Shown here piece after piece: positions 1 to 8,731 of a DNA stretch of 18,947 bases. Each line of letters begins with the position of its first letter. Within the stretch, counting starts at the first letter, position 1. Position numbers and translations under genes: made by a program. Origin of the DNA: JAMXLO01 sp964427005 (lineage in GTDB: Bacteria; Pseudomonadota; Alphaproteobacteria; Acetobacterales; Acetobacteraceae). The stretch spans positions 1 to 18,947 of the forward strand of contig CAYRTL010000100.1 in the NCBI GenBank assembly GCA_964427005.1. The letters are read 5' to 3'. The notes below the pieces were generated by a model. It searched no databases. It was not told the origin of the DNA and was given only the letters and a program-made list of their open reading frames with translations.

Positions 1-5
1 CCCGC

Positions 6-977
6 CTACGGCACCAGCACCGTGCTCCCCGTCGTCTTCCGCGACTCCAGCGCGATATGCGCGGCGGCGGCGTCCTGCAGCGGGAAGGTCTGGTTCACCT
101 CGATCTTCACCGCGCCTTTCGCGACGACATCGAACAGCTCGCCCGCCACCTTCTCCAGGTCCGCGCGCTTCGCCGTGTAGGTGGCGAGACTGGGGCGCGT
201 CACATACAGGCTCCCTTTGGCCGACAGGATGCCGATGTCCACTGGCGGCACCGGGCCGGACGCATTGCCGTAACTCACCATCAGCCCGAGAGGTGCAAGG
301 CAGTCCAGGCTGGCGTTCCAGGTGTCCTTGCCGACGCTGTCATACACGACCGGCACCATAGCCCCGCCGGTGATGCGCTTCACCTCCGCAACCAGATTGG
401 CATGTCCAACGACTGTGTGCGTCGCGCCGTGGGCACGCGCGAGCTCCGCCTTCTGTTCCGTCGAGACGACCCCGATCACCGTCGCACCGAGATGCTTCGC
501 CCATTGGCACAGGATCAATCCAACGCCGCCGGCCGCGGCATGCACCACAATCGTGTCGCCTGCCTTCACCGGATACGTCCGGCGGATCAGGTACTGCGCC
601 GTCATACCCTGAAGCATCATCGCCGCGGCTGTCTTGAAGTCGATGGAGTCCGGCAGCTTCACCACCCGATCAGCGGCGATCACACGCTCGGTGGCGTAGC
701 CGCCCAGCGAGCCGGCATAGGCGACGCGGTCACCCGGCCTCAGGCTGGTCACACCCGGACCGACGGCGCTCACCGTGCCGGCGCCCTCCTGGCCGATGAT
801 CAGCGGCATGGTTGGCGCCTTGTACAGGCCGGAACGGAAATACACGTCGATGTAGTTGAGCCCGACCGCCTCCTGCTTGATCAGCACCTCGCCCTGGCCG
901 GGTTCGGGGCGCGGCACGTCCTCCCACTTCATCACTTCTGGGCCGCCGGGCGAGTGAATGCGGATAGCCTTGATCAT
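6..977 (-). CDS. NADPH:quinone oxidoreductase (zinc-independent MDR family)
   Basis: A 323-residue medium-chain dehydrogenase/reductase of the quinone oxidoreductase (QOR) type, expected to be a cytosolic NADPH-dependent reductase of quinones or other activated double bonds. The GroES-like N-terminal domain is visible (GEVLIKQEAVGLNYIDVYFR, about residues 29-48; IGQEGAGTVSAVG from 61). The Rossmann nucleotide-binding motif AAAGGVG lies at 147-153. The zinc-binding cysteines of alcohol dehydrogenases are absent, as usual for QOR. Length matches the family. I chose the ATG at 977 because it begins the conserved MIKAIRIH start and has GGAGA a few bases upstream; the open frame runs further upstream but with no family similarity. 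The stop is complete at 6-8. It lies 25 bp downstream of the alkyltransferase gene on the same strand, so they are probably co-transcribed. Exact substrate unknown. Confidence 0.93.
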   Translation of the reverse strand: MIKAIRIHSPGGPEVMKWEDVPRPEPGQGEVLIKQEAVGLNYIDVYFRSGLYKAPTMPLIIGQEGAGTVSAVGPGVTSLRPGDRVAYAGSLGGYATERVIAADRVVKLPDSIDFKTAAAMMLQGMTAQYLIRRTYPVKAGDTIVVHAAAGGVGLILCQWAKHLGATVIGVVSTEQKAELARAHGATHTVVGHANLVAEVKRITGGAMVPVVYDSVGKDTWNASLDCLAPLGLMVSYGNASGPVPPVDIGILSAKGSLYVTRPSLATYTAKRADLEKVAGELFDVVAKGAVKIEVNQTFPLQDAAAAHIALESRKTTGSTVLVP

Positions 978-1002
978 GTTGTTCTCCGTGAAGCGAGCCG
1001 GA

Positions 1003-1482
1003 TCAGGCGGCTGCGGAAGGGATGGAGCGGAACAGTGACTGCGCGGGCGCTTCGAGCGCCAGCAGCCAGCGCTTCGTGGCGAGACCGTCGCCGCCGGAGT
1101 AGCCACCCAGATGGGTGGTAGCGACGACACGGTGACACGGAATGATGATCGGGATCGGGTTGTTGCCGTTGGCCTGGCCAACCGACCGCGCGCTGCCACC
1201 GGCGACACGCGCGATGTCCAGGTAGCTGCGCGTCTCGCCATAGGGGATCGCGCACAGCGTCCGCCAGACCCGGCGCTGATAGTCCGTGCCCGCCGGCGCA
1301 AGCGGCAGATCGAATGTCGTCAGCTCGCCGTCGAAATACGCGTGGAGCTGCTCGCGCGCGCGGCGCAACAAGGCGGTTTCGCTCTGCTGGCTGCCCCAGC
1401 CCCAATCGACAGCGACGACAGCTCCCTCATCTTCCGAGACGGAGACGTCACCGATCGGGGTGTGGAGCGAAAGCTGAGGCAC
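1003..1482 (-). CDS. ogt: Methylated-DNA--[protein]-cysteine S-methyltransferase
   Basis: A DNA repair suicide enzyme that transfers the alkyl group from O6-alkylguanine to its own cysteine. The hallmark IPCHRVV active site is present, preceded by the helix-turn-helix segment ARSVGQANGNNPIP (the Arg is the expected base-flipping arginine) and followed by the HLGGYSGGDGLATKRWLLALE stretch in full. The short-form length fits Ogt-type enzymes without the Ada regulatory domain. Start choice: an ATG at 1551 is in frame, but the extra 23 residues look unlike the family and that ATG overlaps the divergent gene's start. The GTG at 1482 begins PQLSLHTPIGDVSV, where family similarity starts, so I prefer it; neither has a strong ribosome binding site. 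Probably forms an operon with the quinone oxidoreductase. The Ogt name is by type; a distinction from other stand-alone MGMTs is not possible here. Confidence 0.9.
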   Translation of the reverse strand: MPQLSLHTPIGDVSVSEDEGAVVAVDWGWGSQQSETALLRRAREQLHAYFDGELTTFDLPLAPAGTDYQRRVWRTLCAIPYGETRSYLDIARVAGGSARSVGQANGNNPIPIIIPCHRVVATTHLGGYSGGDGLATKRWLLALEAPAQSLFRSIPSAAA

Positions 1483-1549
1483 GGCGGCGAATGGCAGCGC
1501 CGGCTTGCGGTGACTGTCAAGGGAGGGGCCGCTGGCGTAGCCTGGGGCC

Positions 1550-2074
1550 ATGAGCGAACGCTTTGACGTGGTCTATCTGGTTCTCAGCGGCACGAGCACC
1601 GCGGCGCGGTGTCCTGAGCTGCTGCGCGGGCTGGTCGCGCTCGGGTTCCCGACCGTAATTGCGCTGCCGACGCCGAATGCCGCGCGCACGGTCGCGCCGC
1701 GTGAACTGGCCGATGTCGAAGGCGTGCAGGTGGTCGAATCGTATTTCGATCTGGCCATTCGTCCTCGTCCGCCGCGCGGCGTCGTGCTGTTCGCGCCTTG
1801 CAGCTTCAATTCGCTGAACAAGCTGGCGCATGGCATCGCCGACAACCTGGCCATGTCTGTCGTCGCCGAAGCCATTGGCCGGCGCACGCCGGTGATCGTT
1901 GGGCCGTCGCTCAACCAGCCGCTGCTGGATCATCCGCAGGCGCAGGCCTCGCTCAGGACACTGCGGAGTTGGGGCGTGACGATTGTGCCGCCGGTCGATG
2001 AAGGCGAGGGGCCGCGCCTGGCGCCGTCCGCGCAGTTGATGGACGCGGTTCGTCCGCATTTGAATGTAAGCTGA
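1550..2074 (+). CDS. Orphan flavoprotein, HFCD/Dfp-like fold
   Basis: A 174-residue protein resembling the flavoprotein family (PF02441) that includes phosphopantothenoylcysteine decarboxylase (Dfp/CoaC) and lantibiotic decarboxylase EpiD. The beta-strand start VVYLVLSG with following small residues (residues 7-18) is the flavin phosphate loop. The segment APCSFNSLNKLAHGIADNL (82-100) matches the Dfp TAN-x-x-K-x-A-x-G-x-A-D-x-L signature. GPSLNQPLLDHP (118-129) sits where Dfp has PAMN-x-x-M. The Dfp active-site His before the signature is not evident: the region reads VVESYFDLAIRP. FMN binding is therefore likely but decarboxylation doubtful. There is no CoaB synthetase domain, so it is not the CoA pathway enzyme. 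It precedes the PhyH-type dioxygenase by 21 bp, probably in one transcript. Ribosome binding site is weak. Confidence 0.75.
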   Translation: MSERFDVVYLVLSGTSTAARCPELLRGLVALGFPTVIALPTPNAARTVAPRELADVEGVQVVESYFDLAIRPRPPRGVVLFAPCSFNSLNKLAHGIADNLAMSVVAEAIGRRTPVIVGPSLNQPLLDHPQAQASLRTLRSWGVTIVPPVDEGEGPRLAPSAQLMDAVRPHLNVS

Positions 2075-2095
2075 TCCCAACCTCGGAGTGCGCCA

Positions 2096-2950
2096 ATGCC
2101 CGCCAGTCCGTCGCCAGCCCAGGTCGCACAGTATCACCGGGAAGGCTTCCTGTTTCCGATCGACTGCCTGACCGCCGAGGAGGTCGATCATTACCGCTCG
2201 CGGCTGGAGGATTTCGAGCGCGAGCAGGGCGACACGTTTGGCAGACTGCCGAACCTGGTGCGCTCCAAGTCGCATCTGCTGTTCACCTGGATGGATAAGT
2301 TGGTGCGCCATCCGAAGGTGCTCGATGCCGTGGAAAGCATCATCGGCCCGAATATCCTGATCTATCACCTGACGTCGTGGCTCAAGGAGCCGAACGATCC
2401 GTCACATGTATCCTGGCATCAGGACGGCACGTATTTCGGCCTGGAGCCGGCCGAACAGATTACGGCATGGATCGCGCTTACCGACTCCACGCAGGAAATG
2501 GGTTGCATCAAGCTGCTGCCGGGCAGCCACGTCATCGGCCAGAAGCCGCACAAGGACACGTTCACGCCTGGCAACCTGCTGTCGCGCGGCCAGACCATCG
2601 ATCACAAGCTGGACTACACGAAGTACGTGATGATGCCGCTGAAGGCCGGACAGATCTCACTGCATCATACGCATATCGTGCATTCATCCGATCCGAACCG
2701 CACCAGCCAGCGGCGTATCGGCATCGGTGTCAGCTACATCCCGACACATTGCCGGCTGGTGAACGACGTGCGCGTCACGGCCGCTCTGGTGCGTGGGCGC
2801 GACGAGTACGGATATTTCGATCTGGAGCCGCGGCCGACTGGCGATTTCGATGCCGCGTCACGCGCGGTACATGCCGCGGCCGTGGAGCGGTTCTTCGAAT
2901 CCAACAAACTGCTCGCGGCCCGCCGCCGATCGGGCAATGTTGGAATCTGA
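2096..2950 (+). CDS. Phytanoyl-CoA dioxygenase (PhyH) family Fe(II)/2-oxoglutarate oxygenase
   Basis: A 284-residue non-heme iron oxygenase. The iron facial triad is visible: H108 and D110 in VSWHQDGTYFGL, and the distal His at about 196 in HIVHSSDPN. R207 in QRRIGIGVSYIP is the expected 2-oxoglutarate carboxylate ligand. The intact Asp of the H-x-D motif argues for a hydroxylase rather than a SyrB2-type halogenase, which has Ala there. The domain covers nearly the whole length, with the usual helical start (AQYHREGFLFPIDCLTAEEVDHY). The ATG at 2096 follows CGGAG at a suitable distance. It lies directly behind the flavoprotein gene and converges on the receiver gene with only 10 bp between them. 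The substrate is unknown; PhyH relatives act on CoA esters, amino acids or small natural products. Confidence 0.9.
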   Translation: MPASPSPAQVAQYHREGFLFPIDCLTAEEVDHYRSRLEDFEREQGDTFGRLPNLVRSKSHLLFTWMDKLVRHPKVLDAVESIIGPNILIYHLTSWLKEPNDPSHVSWHQDGTYFGLEPAEQITAWIALTDSTQEMGCIKLLPGSHVIGQKPHKDTFTPGNLLSRGQTIDHKLDYTKYVMMPLKAGQISLHHTHIVHSSDPNRTSQRRIGIGVSYIPTHCRLVNDVRVTAALVRGRDEYGYFDLEPRPTGDFDAASRAVHAAAVERFFESNKLLAARRRSGNVGI

Positions 2951-2960
2951 GCCGACGCGT

Positions 2961-3329
2961 TCAGCAGGTGGCGCTTTCGACGAACTCCAGCAGGTCCTGG
3001 TCGCTTGGCGGCTTTTCCAGCACCCTTCTCACCCCAAGTTCGGCCGCGCGCGCGACAATCGCCGGCGACGGTGAACCGGTAATCAACAGAACCGGTATAT
3101 GCACACCATCGGTGCGGAGTTTCTCCGCGAGTTCCAGACCGGTCATCTGCGGCATGTGATGATCCAAAATCAGGCATGCCAAGTGTTGCAACTCAGATCT
3201 GAGAAACTCGGCGGCCGAGCCAAACGCGACCACACAATGTCCCGCGACTTCGAGCAGGAACTGAAGTGAACCGCGTACCGCCAAATCATCATCGACTATC
3301 GCAACTTTGCGTGGCTTCGGGTCGGTCAC
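2961..3329 (-). CDS. FixJ-like stand-alone response regulator receiver domain
   Basis: A 122-residue single-domain receiver with no output domain. All phosphorylation residues are present: acidic patch in IVDDD (13-15), phospho-acceptor D56 in LILDHHMP, T84 in LLITGS, and K106 in LEKPP. The sequence style (RGSLQFLLEVAG, VVAFGSAAEFL, MTGLELAEKLR) is closest to NarL/FixJ receivers, but the DNA-binding HTH that would follow is missing: the frame stops right after the last helix. The start is GTG at 3329, chosen for a clean AGGAG six bases upstream. It follows the YyaL-like gene on the same strand after about 85 bp. That gap carries an FNR/FixK-like palindrome and a small inverted repeat, so expression may be oxygen- or redox-responsive. 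Likely role: phosphorelay partner or phosphate sink for an unlinked histidine kinase. Confidence 0.92.
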   Translation of the reverse strand: MTDPKPRKVAIVDDDLAVRGSLQFLLEVAGHCVVAFGSAAEFLRSELQHLACLILDHHMPQMTGLELAEKLRTDGVHIPVLLITGSPSPAIVARAAELGVRRVLEKPPSDQDLLEFVESATC

Positions 3330-3344
3330 TTCTGACTCCTGGTT

Positions 3345-3366
3345 CGCAGCCGATGCAGCGGCTGTG
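3345..3366. repeat. Short inverted repeat in the leader of the receiver gene
   Basis: CAGCCG at 3347-3352 and CGGCTG at 3359-3364 form a perfect 6-bp stem around a 6-base loop. There is no following T-run on either strand, so it is not a classic intrinsic terminator. It would lie in the 5' leader of the receiver mRNA just upstream of its ribosome binding site. It could be an operator half-site pair, an mRNA hairpin, or chance. Confidence 0.35.
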
Positions 3367-3404
3367 ACGCCACGACTACGTGACTGAGGCGTCGAGTGCG
3401 CGCA

Positions 3405-3414
3405 TTGACCTAGG

Positions 3415-3418
<4 letters not shown>
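3405..3418 (-). promoter_or_regulatory. FNR/FixK-type palindromic box upstream of the receiver gene
   Basis: TTGACCTAGGTCAA is a perfect 14-bp palindrome. It fits the FNR/FixK family pattern TTGA-N6-TCAA. Its centre is about 82 bp upstream of the receiver's GTG; a class II position (-41.5) would put the transcription start near 3370, leaving a leader of about 40 nt. It overlaps the stop codon (3415-3417) of the upstream YyaL-like gene. A -10 element is not clearly recognisable (TAGTCG lies roughly in range). Binding is inferred from the motif and its position. Confidence 0.6.
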
Positions 3419-5448
<2,030 letters not shown>

Positions 5449-5488
5449 GGCGTTGCGCTCCTGTTTGGTCAGGCTGACATAGGGACAG

Positions 5489-6769
5489 ATGAACGCTGAC
5501 ACCATCTTCGCGGTCGCATCTGGTGCCGGACAGGCGGCCATTGCCGTGATGCGCGTGAGCGGACCGGAGAGCCGGCGCATGCTGGCATCGCTGTGCGGCC
5601 GCGTTCCGACGCCGCGGCGGGCCTCGTTCCGGCGGCTCCGGGATTCGGCGGGCGCCGAGTTGGACCAAGGCATGGTGATATGGCTGCCAGCACCGGGCAG
5701 CTACACCGGCGAGGACTCAGTGGAACTCTACCTGCACGGCGGCCGCGCCGTGCTGAACGGCATTGCCGACGCGCTGGTGGCACTGGGCGCCAGGCCCGCC
5801 GAACCGGGCGAGTTCACCCGTCGCGCCTTCCTCAACGGCCGCATGGACCTTACCGAATGCGAGGCGGTGCATGATCTGATCACGGCGGAGACCGAGGCGC
5901 AGCGACGCCAGGCTTTGCGCCAGCTCGACGGCGCCTTGGGCGCGCTGTACGGCGGATGGGCCGAGCGCCTGCGGCTGCTGCTCGCGCAGCAGGAGGCACT
6001 CATCGACTTTCCGGACGAGGACCTGCCGCCCGAGGTCGAGGCACAGATCCTCGCCGAGTTGGCATCGCTTCAGGCCGAACTGGCCGTGCACCTGGATGAT
6101 GAAAGGCGGGGCGAACGCCTGCGGGAGGGGCTGGTGTTTGCCATCACCGGGCCGCCGAACGTGGGCAAGTCGTCATTGGTGAATGCCCTTGCGGAACGGG
6201 ACGTGGCTATTGTCTCGGCGACTCCGGGGACGACCCGCGATGCACTCGAGGCACGGGTAATCCTTGGCGGCGTCCCGGTAACCCTGGTCGATACGGCGGG
6301 ATTGCGCGAAACCGCTGATGAGATCGAGGCTGAGGGCGTGCGCCGAGCCAAGGCACGTGCCGAGGCCGCCGATATGGTCGTTGCGGTTTTTGAGGCCGGC
6401 CAGGAAACAGTTCCATCCCACGGGATCCTCGTAGCCAACAAGATCGATCTTGGTGGTGGCGTGCCAGCAGGAGCGTTCGGGGTCAGCGCGCTGAGCGGAG
6501 AAGGATTGCCAAAGCTGCGCGAGCGACTGGCCAACGAGGCGCGCGCCCTCACCGAAAACGCCGGTCCACCGCCGCTGACCCAGGCACGTCACCGCGCAGC
6601 GTTACAGGAAGCGGCCGCTCGGCTCGCCGGCGCTCAGGTCGCGGATCTGCCCGAGCTCCGCGCGGAGGACCTGCGTCTGGCGCTGCGCGCGTTGGGACGC
6701 ATCACGGGCAGCGTGGGCGTCGAGGACATCCTCGACACGCTCTTCGCCCGGTTCTGCATCGGGAAATAG
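5489..6769 (+). CDS. mnmE: tRNA uridine-5-carboxymethylaminomethyl(34) synthesis GTPase MnmE
   Basis: A 426-residue GTPase that, with MnmG, modifies the wobble uridine (U34) of certain tRNAs in the cytosol. The N-terminal folate-binding domain begins with NADTIFAVASGAGQAAIAVMRVSG and contains PGEFTRRAFLNGRMDLTEAE-like sequence (106-125, here with C124). The embedded G domain has the P-loop GPPNVGKSS (221-229), the K-loop GTTRD (247-251), DTAG (268-271), NKID (317-320) and SAL (333-335). The protein ends in the family's invariant C-x-G-K motif (CIGK, 423-426). All parts are intact and the length is somewhat short but typical for alphaproteobacteria. AGGGACAG lies directly before the ATG. mnmG, rho or parA, which often accompany mnmE, are not in the window. 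Its TAG stop abuts the convergent hydrolase stop with no base between. Confidence 0.97.
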   Translation: MNADTIFAVASGAGQAAIAVMRVSGPESRRMLASLCGRVPTPRRASFRRLRDSAGAELDQGMVIWLPAPGSYTGEDSVELYLHGGRAVLNGIADALVALGARPAEPGEFTRRAFLNGRMDLTECEAVHDLITAETEAQRRQALRQLDGALGALYGGWAERLRLLLAQQEALIDFPDEDLPPEVEAQILAELASLQAELAVHLDDERRGERLREGLVFAITGPPNVGKSSLVNALAERDVAIVSATPGTTRDALEARVILGGVPVTLVDTAGLRETADEIEAEGVRRAKARAEAADMVVAVFEAGQETVPSHGILVANKIDLGGGVPAGAFGVSALSGEGLPKLRERLANEARALTENAGPPPLTQARHRAALQEAAARLAGAQVADLPELRAEDLRLALRALGRITGSVGVEDILDTLFARFCIGK

Positions 6770-7555
6770 TTACGGATGGATCACAGTATCGGCGCGGCTG
6801 ATCACGAATGCCTCATGCCGCTCCAGAAAGTCTTGCGTGACCTCAGCGAACGCCTCCGGACGATCGGTGCTGATCTCGTGGCCAGCGTCATAGACGAAAA
6901 CCAGATGGCAGTTGGGCAGTATAGCCTTGTAGTGCCGCCCCATTTCCGGCGGCATCACCGCATCGAGATTGCCGAACAGCACCAGTGTCGGCGTTTGTAG
7001 ATCGCGCATGCGCGCCTCGAGGTCTGCATCGCGATCGGGGCCGCGCAGCCGGCTTACCAGAGCCCGTTGCTTGACCTGAATGGTTGGTTCGGCCTGCGGC
7101 AGGGGGGCGGCTCGTTCGGGATGCGCGTAGATCAGCCGCGCAATTTCCTCCGGCGTGCCTGAAGGTGGCTTGTGCCCTGACGGCCGGATCGCACCGGGAC
7201 CTTCCAGCACCAGCGCCTGGACGCGCTCCGGCTGTTGGAGTGCCATCCACAGCGCAACACCGGCGCCGAAAGAGGTTGCCAGCACGCTAAAACGATCAAT
7301 GCCAAGTGCTTCGATTGCCTTGACCATCGTTGCCGCGAGTTCGTTCAGCGTTCCAGTGCGGCTGTTCTCGGGTGATTGGCCGAAGCCCGGCATCTCGAAC
7401 ACGATCACCCGATAGTGCCGGCTCAGCAGTTCATGCGCGGGTTTCACACGCATGCCACCGGCACCATGCAGGTGCACGAGCGGCGTGCCCTCACCCGCTT
7501 CCATGAAGCGGATGCGGAACCCGTCCGCCTCGACAAAGCCCTCACAGAACGCCAC
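6770..7555 (-). CDS. Alpha/beta-fold hydrolase
   Basis: A 261-residue serine hydrolase of the alpha/beta fold. The oxyanion motif HGAGG is at 30-34, and the nucleophile elbow ATSFGAG places the catalytic Ser at 95. The probable acid is D198 (FGNLDAVMPP) and the catalytic His is 226 (YDAGHEIS). There is no signal peptide, so it is cytosolic. The start is a GTG at 7555, one base after the TGA of the upstream LLM gene, with GGGAG about 8 bases before it; the two are translationally coupled. Pairing with an LLM monooxygenase suggests it hydrolyses an ester or related product of an oxidation step, but the substrate is unknown. It is the last gene of the long minus-strand operon and its stop touches that of mnmE. 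Confidence 0.9.
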   Translation of the reverse strand: MAFCEGFVEADGFRIRFMEAGEGTPLVHLHGAGGMRVKPAHELLSRHYRVIVFEMPGFGQSPENSRTGTLNELAATMVKAIEALGIDRFSVLATSFGAGVALWMALQQPERVQALVLEGPGAIRPSGHKPPSGTPEEIARLIYAHPERAAPLPQAEPTIQVKQRALVSRLRGPDRDADLEARMRDLQTPTLVLFGNLDAVMPPEMGRHYKAILPNCHLVFVYDAGHEISTDRPEAFAEVTQDFLERHEAFVISRADTVIHP

Positions 7556-7556
7556 G

Positions 7557-8636
7557 TCAGATCTCCCGGATACGCGGCAGGACCTTGCGTCCGAACAATT
7601 CGAGCGCGCGCATCATCGCGTCCGTATCCCCGGTGCCGGGGTCCTGCAGCGACAGGTCGAGCACACCCGCGCCAATTTCATCACGGCAATGGCGGATCTG
7701 CTCGACGATGCGATCGGGCCCACCGCAGAAGCTGATCGGCAGCACGCCCCCGACATTCGCCGGCCGCCGCTCGCGCGCGATGTTGCGCGAGGTGTCCGCC
7801 GCCAATAGCGCATCGCGCAAGGCCGGCCGCACGGGAAACGGCGCCTGCTTGTCGCGTCGGCGCAGGGCATCCTCGGCGGCGTCATCCGTCTCGCCCAGGA
7901 TCATGTTGGCGCGGTAGATGATATCATCCGGCCCGGGTGCCCAGCCGTATTTCGCGCACTGTTCGCGATAGTAGCGTGTCGCCTGTCCCATCAGCTCGAA
8001 GGTCCCATAAGATACACCAAGCCCTATATGATGGCGCGCGGCGAACTCACCGGCTTCGGCGCTGGTGCCGAGAGCGTAAGTCGGTGGATGCGGCTGATGC
8101 TGCGGCCGCGGCCAAATCGACACTGTGCGGTACTGGAAATGCCTTCCCTGCCAGCCGAACGGCTGCGGCTCGGTCCACGCCTTGAGAATCAGCTCCATTC
8201 CCTCATCGGTGCGTTCGCGCGCTTCCTTCGGGTTCAGGTCGTAGCTGAGGTATTCGTTCGTCGTACCGCGCAGCAGTCCGACGACGATGCGGCCGGGCGC
8301 GAGCGTGTCGAGCATCGCCAGCTCCTCGGCAATGCGGATCGGATTGCTCACCGGCACAATTGGGCCCAGCAGAGCGATCTTGATCTTTTTCACGCGGGCT
8401 GCGAGCCATGTGGCGGACACCACGGGCGATGGCGTAAGGATGCGCGGCGAGTAGTGGTGTTCCGAGACGCTGACCCAGTCAAAGCCGAGTGCTTCGACCA
8501 ACTTCACGCGCTCCACCATGCCGCGAAGCGCTTCGGTCCCAACGGCAGGATCATAAGCTCCCGGCGGCACCGGCCATTCACGTGGCAGATCAGGCGGCGC
8601 GACGTAGCGACCGGTTTCGAAGTACGAGACTTTCAT
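7557..8636 (-). CDS. LLM-class flavin-dependent oxidoreductase (first downstream copy)
   Basis: A 359-residue luciferase-like monooxygenase with a TIM-barrel fold that uses reduced flavin. Visible family features are SVSEHHYSP (about 56-64), SNPIRIAEELAMLDTLAPGR and GRIVVGLLRGT (115-125), and a late FCGGPDRIVEQIRHCRDEIG segment. The EHHYSP form resembles bacterial luciferase and alkanal monooxygenase-like enzymes more than the F420-type proteins encoded nearby. The N-terminus MKVSYFETGRYVAPPDLP is intact. ATG at 8636 with GGGAT about 7 bases upstream. The 90 bp upstream hold a PIN-toxin relic whose stop codon overlaps this ATG (ATGA). It is coupled downstream to the hydrolase gene. Probable role: oxidation of an organic substrate, with reduced FMN supplied by an unlinked reductase. 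Confidence 0.92.
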   Translation of the reverse strand: MKVSYFETGRYVAPPDLPREWPVPPGAYDPAVGTEALRGMVERVKLVEALGFDWVSVSEHHYSPRILTPSPVVSATWLAARVKKIKIALLGPIVPVSNPIRIAEELAMLDTLAPGRIVVGLLRGTTNEYLSYDLNPKEARERTDEGMELILKAWTEPQPFGWQGRHFQYRTVSIWPRPQHQPHPPTYALGTSAEAGEFAARHHIGLGVSYGTFELMGQATRYYREQCAKYGWAPGPDDIIYRANMILGETDDAAEDALRRRDKQAPFPVRPALRDALLAADTSRNIARERRPANVGGVLPISFCGGPDRIVEQIRHCRDEIGAGVLDLSLQDPGTGDTDAMMRALELFGRKVLPRIREI

Positions 8637-8731
8637 GGCGCCATCCCGTTGAATGGGTTCCGGATCGTCAGTCGCCGGTTGATGATCTGGCCGTCTTGCA
8701 AGTCCTCGGAGAATAGTATGGCACAGTCAGA
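8633..8731 (-). pseudogene. C-terminal relic of a PIN-domain (VapC-like) toxin gene
   Basis: The gap between the two LLM genes, read on the minus strand in the frame ending with the TGA at 8635-8633, gives a peptide with ILFSEDLQDGQ followed by LTIRNPF. This is the characteristic end of PIN-domain proteins: the conserved acidic SEDLQ-x-G motif, then the last strand ending NPF. Only about the last 30 codons are present. Further upstream the same frame runs into the end of the LLM2 gene and loses PIN similarity. I saw no usable start codon and no antitoxin gene, so it is a dead fragment. The stop overlaps the ATG of LLM1. The call rests on motif recognition; a profile search would settle it. 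Confidence 0.65.

Noticed and set aside
57..1121. Plus-strand open frame of 354 codons opposite the quinone oxidoreductase
   Set aside because: Rich in His, Arg and Ala with no domain pattern; both genes on the minus strand are certain.
2096..2950. PhyH-type protein as a SyrB2-like halogenase
   Set aside because: The iron motif is HQD with the Asp present; halogenases have Ala or Gly at that position to bind chloride.
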